From JANQPA01 sp964548175 (GTDB lineage Bacteria; Bacteroidota; Bacteroidia; Chitinophagales; Saprospiraceae), in NCBI GenBank assembly GCA_964548175.1, contig CAZJQS010000001.1, positions 62,001 to 126,000 on the forward strand: a stretch of DNA of 64,000 bases, read 5' to 3'. A program made the translations under genes and the position numbers. How positions within the stretch are numbered: position 1 is the first letter of the stretch; the number at the start of each line of letters is the position of its first letter. Positions 25,653 to 34,013 of the stretch are shown piece by piece. A model generated the notes under the pieces. That model worked only from the letters and a program-made list of their open reading frames with translations. It did no database searches and was not told the DNA's origin.

Positions 25653-26111
25653 ATGGTCAATCGCGTTATCCTCATTGGGAACCTTGGTAGAGACCCCGAA
25701 ATCAGAAGGCTGGAAAATGGAGCCACGGTTGCCAAATTCCCCATTGCCACTAATGAAAACTACAAAGACAAAAGTGGTGAATGGCAGCAACAGACGGAAT
25801 GGCACGACATAGTTGTTTGGCGAACCCTGGCGGAACGAGCAGAAGCCACGTTGAAAAAGGGAATGGCTGTTTACATAGAAGGTAAATTAACCCACCGCAC
25901 CTGGCAGGATCAGGATGGCAATAACCGGAAAACCACCGAAGTAGTAGCCAGTTATTTCCGGATCATCAATACGCCTGGCAACCGGAAAGACGGCGCGGGG
26001 GAAGGCGGCAGTTATTTCTCCTCACCGGATGACGAAATGACCCATTCAGACAGCAACATGCCTTCACAGGTTTCAGAGGACTCTGCTGTCGATGACGACC
26101 TTCCATTCTAA
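25653..26111 (+). CDS. ssb: Single-stranded DNA-binding protein
   Basis: A 152-residue SSB with an N-terminal OB fold (NRVILIGNLGRDPEIR at the start, WHDIVVW in the core) and a low-complexity linker. The acidic interaction tail ends DDDLPF, which recruits repair and replication partners. It follows mutY and precedes gldE, the same order as in gliding Flavobacteriia. It acts in replication, repair and recombination in the cytoplasm. Confidence 0.97.
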   Translation: MVNRVILIGNLGRDPEIRRLENGATVAKFPIATNENYKDKSGEWQQQTEWHDIVVWRTLAERAEATLKKGMAVYIEGKLTHRTWQDQDGNNRKTTEVVASYFRIINTPGNRKDGAGEGGSYFSSPDDEMTHSDSNMPSQVSEDSAVDDDLPF

Positions 26112-26154
26112 TGGAACGTGAAAATAATTTATTTCTTAATCAATAGCTGTTTCC

Positions 26155-27588
26155 TTGGAAACCGAAACTGAAAGTCCTCTCCTGGCTTCGCATTTTATTC
26201 TCCTGCTTGCAGCTTTTTCCTCATGGGACATCTACCTGGGAATTCTGGGTGTCATTTTGCTGCTCTTTTGTTCGGCCCTCATTTCAGGATCGGAAGTGGC
26301 TTTCTTTTCCCTGAATCACAATGATTTTGAAAAGCTGGAAAACGAAAACGACCCCAACAGCAAAAGAATACTGACGCTGAAGGAAAGGCCCCGAATGTTG
26401 CTGGCCACCATACTGATCAGTAATAACTTCATCAACATTGCGATCGTCATCCTGTCCGATTATGTACTGAATAAGATCTTCCCCGAAACTACTTTCCGCG
26501 GATGGGCCGAAGCCCTGCTGCACACCTTTCCTTCTCTGGAATCCATAATTACGACCCCTTATATGGCCAGGATCATCAGCTTTCTGATCGTCGTTGTCGG
26601 CGTTACCTTTTTATTGGTCTTATTTGGAGAAGTCGCTCCCAAGTTCTACGCCAAGATCAACAAACTAAAGCTATCCCGTTTAATGGTCGGCCCCCTTACC
26701 GTACTTACCATCCTCTTCAGCCCGTTCAGCAGGATCCTCGTCAACTGGACGACTGCTATTGAACGGCGCCTGGCCAAAAGAACAAAAACTACAGGCATTA
26801 CCAGCCGCGAAGACATTGACGAAGCCATTGATCTGACCGCCATCGCAGATGCCGAGATCGAACAAGAGGCGGATATCCTGAAAAGCATCGTCAAATTTGG
26901 GGATGTTTCTGTCAAACAGATCATGCGCTCCCGCATTGATGTGACTGCCGTAGACTTCAGGATCAACTATTTCGAGCTTCTGGCCGTGATCAAAGAATCG
27001 GGCTACTCCCGGATTCCCGTTTATGATGAAGATTTTGACAATGTAACCGGCATTCTGTACGTTAAAGATCTGCTGGGGCATCTCCAGGAAAAAGAAAATT
27101 TCGAGTGGCAGCAACTCATCCGGACCAATGTGTTGTTCATTCCGGAAACCAAAAAAATTGACGATCTGCTCAAGGAATTTCAACGTATGCGCATGCACAT
27201 GGCCATTGTGGTGGATGAATACGGCGGCAGTTCAGGTATTGTTACCCTCGAAGACATCCTGGAAGAGATCATCGGAGAAATTAAAGACGAGTTCGACGAT
27301 GAGCAGGAGTTCTTCTTCCGAAAGATCGATGACTTCAATTACATATTCGAAGGCAAAACGCTTCTTAATGATTTTTGCCGAACGGTAGGGGTAGATACCA
27401 GTTACTTCGATGAAGTGAAAGGTGAAGCCGATTCCCTGGCCGGGCTCATTCTTGAATTGTACGGAGGCCTGCCGGCTAAAGAAACCGTGATCAAACATCG
27501 GAATTTCACCTTCAAGATCATAGCCGCCAATAAGCGAAGGATAGAACAGGTGATGGTCACCCTGCATCCGGAAAGCCCAAATGCTTAA
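26155..27588 (+). CDS. gldE: Gliding motility-associated protein GldE (CNNM/CBS family)
   Basis: A 477-residue membrane protein. A DUF21/CNNM transmembrane domain (residues about 20-200, with GSEVAFFSL) is followed by a CBS pair (about 215-360, including VKQIMRSRIDVTAV) and a C-terminal CorC/HlyC domain (about 375-465). The start appears to be TTG at 26155, as no in-frame ATG lies before the first membrane segment. It sits 43 bp after ssb and 19 bp before gldD. GldE helps gliding and type IX secretion in Flavobacterium; related CNNM proteins transport Mg2+. Confidence 0.92.
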   Translation: METETESPLLASHFILLLAAFSSWDIYLGILGVILLLFCSALISGSEVAFFSLNHNDFEKLENENDPNSKRILTLKERPRMLLATILISNNFINIAIVILSDYVLNKIFPETTFRGWAEALLHTFPSLESIITTPYMARIISFLIVVVGVTFLLVLFGEVAPKFYAKINKLKLSRLMVGPLTVLTILFSPFSRILVNWTTAIERRLAKRTKTTGITSREDIDEAIDLTAIADAEIEQEADILKSIVKFGDVSVKQIMRSRIDVTAVDFRINYFELLAVIKESGYSRIPVYDEDFDNVTGILYVKDLLGHLQEKENFEWQQLIRTNVLFIPETKKIDDLLKEFQRMRMHMAIVVDEYGGSSGIVTLEDILEEIIGEIKDEFDDEQEFFFRKIDDFNYIFEGKTLLNDFCRTVGVDTSYFDEVKGEADSLAGLILELYGGLPAKETVIKHRNFTFKIIAANKRRIEQVMVTLHPESPNA

Positions 27589-27607
27589 CTAAAATGTCCT
27601 ATTACAC

Positions 27608-28249
27608 ATGCTGAACAGTGAAACCGTAAAATCACCTGCCCTTCAAAAGCCATTGCGCCTCCTTCTGGTGCTCTTAATCAATTTACTGGCCTTCCAAAGC
27701 TGTGAAGATCCGAGCTTTACGCCGAAGCCGAGGGCCTATCCAAAAATCAACTTTCCGGAGAAGTCCTACACCACTTTTGATAAAGATTATTGCGCCTTCA
27801 ACTTCCAATACCCAGCCTACATGCAGGTCCAGCGCGACACCCTCTTTTTCGAAGAAGCACCGCTGCATCCCTGCTGGTTTGACCTCTACTATCCCGCTTT
27901 TGACAGTCGCATATATTTTACCTATTACGAGATAGGGCAACCTAAAAGTTTCCAGGAATTAAAAAAGGATGCTTTTGAACTGGCAGACTGGCATAATAAA
28001 AAGGCGAATTACATTGACGAGTATCGCATTGAAAGACCCGAAGACCGGGTATTCGGCTTCGCATTCAATATCGAAGGGCCTGCCGCCTCTCCCTTTCAAT
28101 TTTATCTGACCGACAGTGTGCAGCACTTCGTCCGGGGCTCTGTTTATTTCAATACCCAGACGCAGACCGATTCACTTGCTCCTCTTATCCGCTTTGTAAA
28201 AGAGGATGCCTTAAAAATTATTGAAACCCTGGAGTGGAATGTGTATTAG
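27608..28249 (+). CDS. gldD: Gliding motility lipoprotein GldD
   Basis: A 213-residue lipoprotein; the signal ends in LLAFQSC (lipobox). The mature start has the family phrase FTPKPRAYPKINFPEKSY. GldD is needed for gliding and type IX secretion in Flavobacterium. It is the last gene of mutY-ssb-gldE-gldD and ends 9 bp before the convergent recA stop. The presence of type IX sorting domains in this window is consistent with a working secretion system. Confidence 0.93.
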   Translation: MLNSETVKSPALQKPLRLLLVLLINLLAFQSCEDPSFTPKPRAYPKINFPEKSYTTFDKDYCAFNFQYPAYMQVQRDTLFFEEAPLHPCWFDLYYPAFDSRIYFTYYEIGQPKSFQELKKDAFELADWHNKKANYIDEYRIERPEDRVFGFAFNIEGPAASPFQFYLTDSVQHFVRGSVYFNTQTQTDSLAPLIRFVKEDALKIIETLEWNVY

Positions 28250-28258
28250 GAAAGGAGG

Positions 28259-29344
28259 CTATGCTTCTTTCTCTGCTTCTTTCTCTGCTTCTTTCTCTGC
28301 TTTCTTTTCAGCCTTTCCGTTTTTCTTTGCGTCCGGCAATTCAATGCCGAGTATTTTATTTTTGATCCTGGCTTCTATTTCTGCAGCCACTTCAGGATTA
28401 TCATCCAGAAACTGTTTGGCGGACTCTCTGCCCTGAGCGATTTTAGCATTGCCGTAGCTGTACCAGGAACCACTCTTCTGAATGACATCGTGATCAACGC
28501 CGAGGTCAACGATTTCGCCTGTCTTGGAAATACCCTGGCCGAACATAATATCGAAGGTAGCAATTCGGAAGGGGGGCGCCACTTTATTTTTGACCACTTT
28601 CACCTTAACATGGTTACCAACGACGTTGCCGTCTTTATCCTTGATCCCTGATCCTGTTTTACGGATATCGAGACGCATGGACGCGTAAAATTTCAAGGCA
28701 TTACCACCGGTAGTGGTTTCCGGATTACCGAACATGACTCCGATCTTTTCGCGCAATTGGTTGATGAAGATGCAGCAGCAACCGGTCTTGCCGATGGTTC
28801 CGGTCAGCTTCCGCATGGCTTGCGACATTAATCGGGCCTGCAAACCCATTTTGGAATCCCCCATTTCTCCTTCGATCTCACTGCGGGGCACCAGCGCTGC
28901 AACCGAGTCGATCACTATGATGTCGATAGCCCCGGAACGAATAAGGTTTTCTGCGATCTCAAGGGCCTGTTCCCCATTATCCGGCTGAGAAATAAGCAGA
29001 TTCTCGGTATCTACACCCAGTGCCTTCGCGTAAAAACGGTCAAAGGCGTGTTCTGCATCGATAAAGGCCGCTATGCCTCCCTGCTTTTGGCACTCTGCAA
29101 TGGCGTGGATGGCCAGTGTCGTTTTACCGGACGATTCCGGACCGTAGATCTCAACAACACGCCCTCTCGGAAAACCATTTACTCCTAAAGCAATATCCAA
29201 CCCTAAGGAACCGGACGGAATAACATCAACTTCAACAACCTGATTGTCACCCATACGCATGATGGTGCCCTTGCCGTAGGTCTTCTCAATCCGGTCAACA
29301 GTCAGCTGTAACGCTTTTAATTTAGCTTCTTTATCTTGAGCCAT
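28259..29344 (-). CDS. recA: Recombinase RecA
   Basis: A 361-residue strand-exchange ATPase for homologous recombination and the SOS response. Walker A is GPESSGKTTL, Walker B is IDIIVIDSVAAL, and loop L2 has FGNPETTTGGNAL; all are intact. The last 25 residues are a charged tail of repeated EKEA units encoded by 12-bp tandem repeats (28262-28310). It is convergent with gldD. A leader of about 100 AT-rich bases precedes the start. Confidence 0.98.
   Translation of the reverse strand: MAQDKEAKLKALQLTVDRIEKTYGKGTIMRMGDNQVVEVDVIPSGSLGLDIALGVNGFPRGRVVEIYGPESSGKTTLAIHAIAECQKQGGIAAFIDAEHAFDRFYAKALGVDTENLLISQPDNGEQALEIAENLIRSGAIDIIVIDSVAALVPRSEIEGEMGDSKMGLQARLMSQAMRKLTGTIGKTGCCCIFINQLREKIGVMFGNPETTTGGNALKFYASMRLDIRKTGSGIKDKDGNVVGNHVKVKVVKNKVAPPFRIATFDIMFGQGISKTGEIVDLGVDHDVIQKSGSWYSYGNAKIAQGRESAKQFLDDNPEVAAEIEARIKNKILGIELPDAKKNGKAEKKAEKEAEKEAEKEA
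28262..28310. repeat. 12-bp tandem repeat in the recA 3' end
   Basis: TCTGCTTCTTTC is repeated about three and a half times, encoding EKEAEKEA on the minus strand. Copy number is expected to vary between strains by slippage. Confidence 0.85.
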
Positions 29345-29472
29345 TGCATCTTTATTTAAAACAGTTTATTCAATTACAGAACAAATATAAACACTTTGTT
29401 TTACAAAAACAAAACAGTATCGGACTATTTTTCAAGCTATCGAATAAAACCCCGGCCTCGTCCCAAAATGGA

Positions 29473-29506
29473 AACCCTCCAATGAAAACAAAGTCATTGG
29501 AGGGTT
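29473..29506 (-). terminator. Terminator after the 78-residue protein gene
   Basis: AACCCTCCAATGA (29473-29485) and TCATTGGAGGGTT (29494-29506) form a perfect 13-bp stem with an 8-nt loop. On the minus strand it is followed by TTTCCATTTT. Confidence 0.75.
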
Positions 29507-29550
29507 CATCGCATGAAAAGCCGTTCAACTGTTAATAGGGGACGGCTTGT

Positions 29551-29787
29551 TCATACCTCTTGTTCAATTGCGGTAGATTTGCTGTATCTGAGAATGTTTT
29601 GCAATGTGGAACGCTTCGGGCTGAAGGTAACCTTAGGCAACTGTTGATGAGCAGCCTGCAATTCCTGGAATGCTCTCATGAGCTCAGTGGAATCGTTAAG
29701 CGCTTTCTTGATGGCAAAAGATTCAGATGCAGAAGTCTCCTTGTAAATAAAACGAATTAATTGATCTGTAGTAAAGGTTTGCTTCAT
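29551..29787 (-). CDS. Small conserved protein, resembles anti-sigma N-terminal helices
   Basis: A 78-residue soluble protein. The opening (TTDQLIRFIYKETSASES, then AIKKALNDSTELMRAF) looks like the N-terminal helical part of Bacteroidota anti-sigma factors. It lacks the zinc motif and a membrane segment. The later FSPKRSTLQNILRYS stretch is typical of small Bacteroidota proteins of unknown function. It has its own terminator. Its role, perhaps in binding a sigma factor such as the one at 23842, is speculation. Confidence 0.6.
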   Translation of the reverse strand: MKQTFTTDQLIRFIYKETSASESFAIKKALNDSTELMRAFQELQAAHQQLPKVTFSPKRSTLQNILRYSKSTAIEQEV

Positions 29788-29932
29788 ACAACTGCTTTGA
29801 TTATGGAAAAAATTGTTCCGAATTCATTTGCCTTTATAACTGTTCTTTTCAAAAATTTATTGTATAATTGGATTTTTTTATTATTGGCTGTTGTGTAAAA
29901 GAACCTTAAATGCGTCTAATCCATTCTCTTGC

Positions 29933-30364
29933 TTAGTCCTGAACTCTTCTCCATTCTTGCGTCCTGTACAACCCCGTCCAATGAATGCCTCTGACCCGGA
30001 GTATATCGGAATCCTCCTCGGATAGCCAAATCTTACATTTATACGTATTTCCGGATTCGGGATCCAGTATCCGCCCTCCAGATAATTGCCCCCGCTCCTT
30101 CTCCATGTCTTCAATGACCATCATGCCCAAAATGGGCTTGTCTTTCTTGTCGCCCTTGCAAGCATCACACAGCGTACTCGCCTCAGCCCTCAACAGACGG
30201 GATATCTTGCCGTATACTTTGCCGTTCTTCTCATAAATATCCACATAGGACTTAGCCTCTCCCGTTTTATCGTCCACCGTTTTCCAGGTGCCCAGAATGC
30301 CTTCCTGCCCACTAACAGTGAACGATGTTGCTATCAATATACCTAAAATAATTATTATCCGCAT
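29933..30364 (-). CDS. Exported DUF2147 protein
   Basis: A 143-residue protein with a signal peptide (about 19 residues, ends TVSGQ). The DUF2147 pattern is present: LGTWKTVDDKTGEAKSYVDI and ILDPESGNTYKCKIWL, then RVRGIHWTGLYRTQEW. These lipocalin-like beta-barrel proteins are periplasmic and of unknown biochemical role. It is a single gene, upstream of the alkyltransferase-like gene on the opposite end of the same strand. Confidence 0.88.
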   Translation of the reverse strand: MRIIIILGILIATSFTVSGQEGILGTWKTVDDKTGEAKSYVDIYEKNGKVYGKISRLLRAEASTLCDACKGDKKDKPILGMMVIEDMEKERGQLSGGRILDPESGNTYKCKIWLSEEDSDILRVRGIHWTGLYRTQEWRRVQD

Positions 30365-30454
30365 GTTGTTAGCTCTTTAGTTGATGGTTATTGGGTTATT
30401 GAATGATTTGCCCCCTACCTTCCCTGACTGCCACAGGCAGTTACTTTCTACTTT

Positions 30455-30775
30455 CTACCCTCCCCCTTCTACCGGATGCCAGAATAGACGTTCGAAGTCC
30501 ACTACTTTATTATCTACAACTTTAACGCCTTCTTGTTCGAGCATTTCCTGCATCATGGTGGGTGTCGCAAAATGATTGCGGCCGCTTAGCTCTCCTTTGT
30601 GATTAACTACCCGGTGTGCGGGCACCCCGTCAAAGGAAAAACTGTTGTTCAGCGCCCAGCCTACCATACGTGCTGATCCCAGGGCCAGGAAATCAGCAAT
30701 GGCGCCGTAAGTCGTAACCCGGCCGAAAGGAATGCTTTTGGCTACCTCAAAAACCTGCTCGTAATAATTTGACAT
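30455..30775 (-). CDS. Alkyltransferase-like (ATL) DNA-binding protein
   Basis: A 106-residue MGMT-fold protein. FEVAKSIPFGRVTTYGAIAD and ARMVGWALNN carry the DNA-binding helix and arginine finger. The active-site PCHRV reads PAHRV, so the acceptor cysteine is replaced by alanine. Such ATL proteins bind O6-alkylguanine without repairing it and hand it to nucleotide excision repair. Length and sequence fit the short ATL group rather than true Ogt. Confidence 0.9.
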   Translation of the reverse strand: MSNYYEQVFEVAKSIPFGRVTTYGAIADFLALGSARMVGWALNNSFSFDGVPAHRVVNHKGELSGRNHFATPTMMQEMLEQEGVKVVDNKVVDFERLFWHPVEGGG

Positions 30776-30962
30776 GTTCGCTTTTTTTAAATAGAAGTTG
30801 TTTAAAGTTTCCTGCTGGAAGCGAAAAAACAGGATTTTATGTCCAGTTGAGGCTTTTTTTCATTTTTGAAGATAAATCGTCAGCATCCTGAGTCCGGCGG
30901 GACCACCAGATTATCATTTCTCCTAAATTATTCTTTTTTTTGCATCCTGAAAACTGTACAAC

Positions 30963-31604
30963 ATGTTAAAAACGAAAGTCAAAGCCAGCTCGATCACTAA
31001 CCTGACCGACGCCCGCTATTTCGCGGCCTGGGAAGTAGAGTGGGTGGGCTTTAATCTGGAAGCCGGCAGTGAAGAGTACATCGATCCCAAAAATATGAAC
31101 GCCATCAAAGAATGGGTCGACGGAGTGAAAATTGTAGGCGAATTTAACCTGCCCAGCCTCGAAGCTGTAAAAGCAGCTATTGAAGTACTCCAGATCGAAC
31201 AAGTACAAGTCGGCCCTTTTACCGACCACAACACACTCAAAGCCATAAGCGAACTCCTGCCGGTCATTCAGGAGGTTGTAGTCGAGAAAAACACTTCCCT
31301 CGATTCCTTAAGACCGATTTTCGATCAAAATGCAGATATGGTGAAAGTCTTCCTCCTGAATTTCGACAAAAACAAGATCGAATGGGAAACCATCAGGAAA
31401 AATCTGCTCCCTGAATTACAAGGCCTGGCCAAAGAGTATGACCTCCTGCTAAGCATGAATTTCCACGAGGACAATATCGAAAACATCCTCGAACTAGTCC
31501 AACCTCTCGGCATAAATGTGAAAGGTGGTGAAGAGGAGAAAGTGGGGTATAAATCTTATGATGAGCTGGATGATATCTTTGAAAAAATTGAGATTTTAGT
31601 GTGA
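30963..31604 (+). CDS. Orphan TrpF-like (phosphoribosylanthranilate isomerase-like) barrel protein
   Basis: A 213-residue TIM-barrel protein. The N-terminus resembles PRAI: SITNLTDARYFAAWEVEWVG parallels GITNLEDA...GADALGF. The catalytic Cys of the KxCGIT motif is replaced (KASSIT), and no other trp gene is near. The C-terminal phosphate-binding part is altered to VKGGEEEKVGYKSYDELDDI. It is therefore unlikely to catalyse the tryptophan step; a repurposed barrel is more likely. Its stop overlaps the convergent transporter gene by 9 bp. Confidence 0.65.
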   Translation: MLKTKVKASSITNLTDARYFAAWEVEWVGFNLEAGSEEYIDPKNMNAIKEWVDGVKIVGEFNLPSLEAVKAAIEVLQIEQVQVGPFTDHNTLKAISELLPVIQEVVVEKNTSLDSLRPIFDQNADMVKVFLLNFDKNKIEWETIRKNLLPELQGLAKEYDLLLSMNFHEDNIENILELVQPLGINVKGGEEEKVGYKSYDELDDIFEKIEILV

Positions 31605-33905
31605 AGAAGATATTTTTTTAATTTCTACTTTTACAGGTTCGGGGGCTACTTCCTCTTTTTTACCTTCCGTACTGATCATCCTTCTGATCATCAACGGGAT
31701 CAGCATCAGGTCACTGATCATTGCTCCGAATAAGGTTACACTGATCAGCAATCCCACTACAAAGCTGGCCGGGTTTTGAGAAAAAAGCATGATCAAAAAG
31801 CCGAAGAACAGGATGATCGTCGTCAGCACAATAGCCTTACCGCTTTCCTGGAACGTGCTCTGCAAGGCTTCCTCTGTACTTTTACCCTTATCGATCGCCA
31901 GTTTGTATTTGCTTAGAAAATGGATGGTATCGTCCACCGCAATACCGAAAATAGCGGCAAAAACGATGGAAATGCCCGCCTCCAGTTCTATGTTGAGAAA
32001 ACCAAGCAAAGCGCCGGCCATCAGCAGCGGGAATACATTCGGCACCAGCGAGATCAACAGCATCTTCACATTGCGATACAACAAAGCCATTAACAAACTC
32101 ACGACCAGAATGGCCATACCCAAGCCTTCCACCAGATCCTCGCGAACGTACTGGGCGTTTTTATCGATGATTAGAGCCGTTCCGGTTTGTTGGATCTTGA
32201 CGACATTTCCGTCAAGATTGGCCTCCGCCCATTTTTGCACCTTGTCTACCTTGTATTTCACGCTATCCGCCCCAATGTCGAAAATCCGGGAAGTCACCCT
32301 CGCCTTAGTGCCGTCTTTATTGACCAACACATTGCTCTGCGCCATGGGCACCTGGCTGACCAGCCGCCGGTACTGCTCAAACTGTCGTTCCGATTCCGGC
32401 AGTTCGTACGCCTCCGGCCGGTTGCTGTTGAACATCTGGTGGATCGATTTGTACACCGAGGTGATCGAGCTGACGGCTCGTATGCCCTCGACTTCTCTCA
32501 GTTTTTCTTCCAACTTGCCGATCTCCCGAACCACTTCGAAATCATTCGCCCTATACTCGCCCTGTGGAAAAACAGCAAACTCCACAGGCCGGAACCCTGT
32601 CAGGTTTTGCTCAAAAAACTTAAAATCTTCCGTGATCTTCGCATTTCTCGGCAGATTGCTCTTGATGTCGTAGTTCGTCGTCACCATGGAAATGCCCAGC
32701 ATACACAAGACAAAAACAAAAACGCCGCCGACTGCGATCCTGCGATGATAATCGCGCGTTAGGCGATAAGAAAACAACATGCTCCTGTCCCAAAATGCTT
32801 GTCCACGCCCCAACTTGATCAGCTGATCCACCCGAAAACTTGATAAAATGACCAGCGTAAAACCAATGACCGTCACATAAGCGATCATTACGCCGACGGC
32901 CGCATTAACACCAAGATCCTGGATAGGGCCGATCCTGCTGGTCAGCAGAGAAGCAAAGCCGATAGCCGTCGTTACGGACGTTAATAAAGTGGCCAGCCCG
33001 ATCTCCTTCAGGGTAATGACAGCTGCCTCTCGGCGAGCTCTTCCTTTCCGAAGCTCATCTATATACTTTGTCATGATGTGGATCACATCCGAAGTGCCTA
33101 CCATAATCATAATGATGGGATAAAGGGCAGACATGGCGTTCAGCTCCCGCCCAAAGGCGCCCATATATCCCAGGAACAACAGCATACCCAGAGCGATCGA
33201 CACTAAAGAAATAGCGATGCCCCAGGGCTTGCGAAATATGAGATACATGATCAGGGTGACAAGCACAAACGATACGATAGCAGAAAAAATGATCTCTCTT
33301 TTTTGCATGTCCACCAGTTCGGTCACAAAATATGGCCGCCCAAGATAGTGGTGCTCTTCAAAATTGAAATCATCGATCAATTCGCTAAGGCCGGCCATCA
33401 GTTCCTGGGCTTGTTCAAATGTAATACTGCTGACTGTTTTAAGGAATATGACCAGAGATTGGCCGTCTTCCGAAATAAAATTATGAACAAAGCGTTCGTC
33501 TTGAAAGAGCCTTTTTTTATCACTTTCATATCTTCTGGGATCATTGATGTGAATGACAGGAATGGTAGTAACAGCAAAAGGAGTTTTAATGGGATAACCC
33601 AGCTTTGTAAGCGATTGGCTTTCCAGCACATTCGGCAGCTTTCCCGCCTGGAGGGTAAATTCATGCACATTTTCCAGAAATTTCTGATCGAAAACGCCTT
33701 CCTTGCGACGAACAGCCACCAGCAGGAAATTGTCGTCCGCTTCAAATTCTTCGATGAATTCTTTGAAAAAATCCAGGTCTTTATCTCCTTTGGGAAAAAA
33801 TTGCTCAAAACTAAAGGAGAACTGCAGCTGGAAGACGAAATACAAACTAACCGCAGATAATATTCCAAATACCGTAAGAGAAATTGTTTTTGGGCTTATT
33901 TTCAT
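31596..33905 (-). CDS. RND/MMPL-family (HAE3-type) transporter
   Basis: About 769 residues from the Met at 33905. This start puts the first membrane helix (SPKTISLTVFGIL) at the N-terminus; an upstream ATG at 33944 would add 13 unlikely residues. The layout is a 2 x (1+5) transmembrane duplication with two periplasmic loops (about 35-200 and 410-570). The sterol-sensing-like helices hold AVDDTIHFLSKY in the second half and MVGTSDVIHIMTKY in the first. Likely exports lipids or hydrophobic compounds. It is convergent with the TrpF-like gene and divergent from the OmpA gene. Confidence 0.85.
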   Translation of the reverse strand: MKISPKTISLTVFGILSAVSLYFVFQLQFSFSFEQFFPKGDKDLDFFKEFIEEFEADDNFLLVAVRRKEGVFDQKFLENVHEFTLQAGKLPNVLESQSLTKLGYPIKTPFAVTTIPVIHINDPRRYESDKKRLFQDERFVHNFISEDGQSLVIFLKTVSSITFEQAQELMAGLSELIDDFNFEEHHYLGRPYFVTELVDMQKREIIFSAIVSFVLVTLIMYLIFRKPWGIAISLVSIALGMLLFLGYMGAFGRELNAMSALYPIIMIMVGTSDVIHIMTKYIDELRKGRARREAAVITLKEIGLATLLTSVTTAIGFASLLTSRIGPIQDLGVNAAVGVMIAYVTVIGFTLVILSSFRVDQLIKLGRGQAFWDRSMLFSYRLTRDYHRRIAVGGVFVFVLCMLGISMVTTNYDIKSNLPRNAKITEDFKFFEQNLTGFRPVEFAVFPQGEYRANDFEVVREIGKLEEKLREVEGIRAVSSITSVYKSIHQMFNSNRPEAYELPESERQFEQYRRLVSQVPMAQSNVLVNKDGTKARVTSRIFDIGADSVKYKVDKVQKWAEANLDGNVVKIQQTGTALIIDKNAQYVREDLVEGLGMAILVVSLLMALLYRNVKMLLISLVPNVFPLLMAGALLGFLNIELEAGISIVFAAIFGIAVDDTIHFLSKYKLAIDKGKSTEEALQSTFQESGKAIVLTTIILFFGFLIMLFSQNPASFVVGLLISVTLFGAMISDLMLIPLMIRRMISTEGKKEEVAPEPVKVEIKKISSSH

Positions 33906-34013
33906 ACCCTGCTCATAATTAATTAGGTGGTCAATAAAAATCATTCATTGAACCCGGTAGCAGGAAATATGTTTAAGGCCGGTCTTTTAAAAAATCCATT
34001 TGAATGTAAGATT

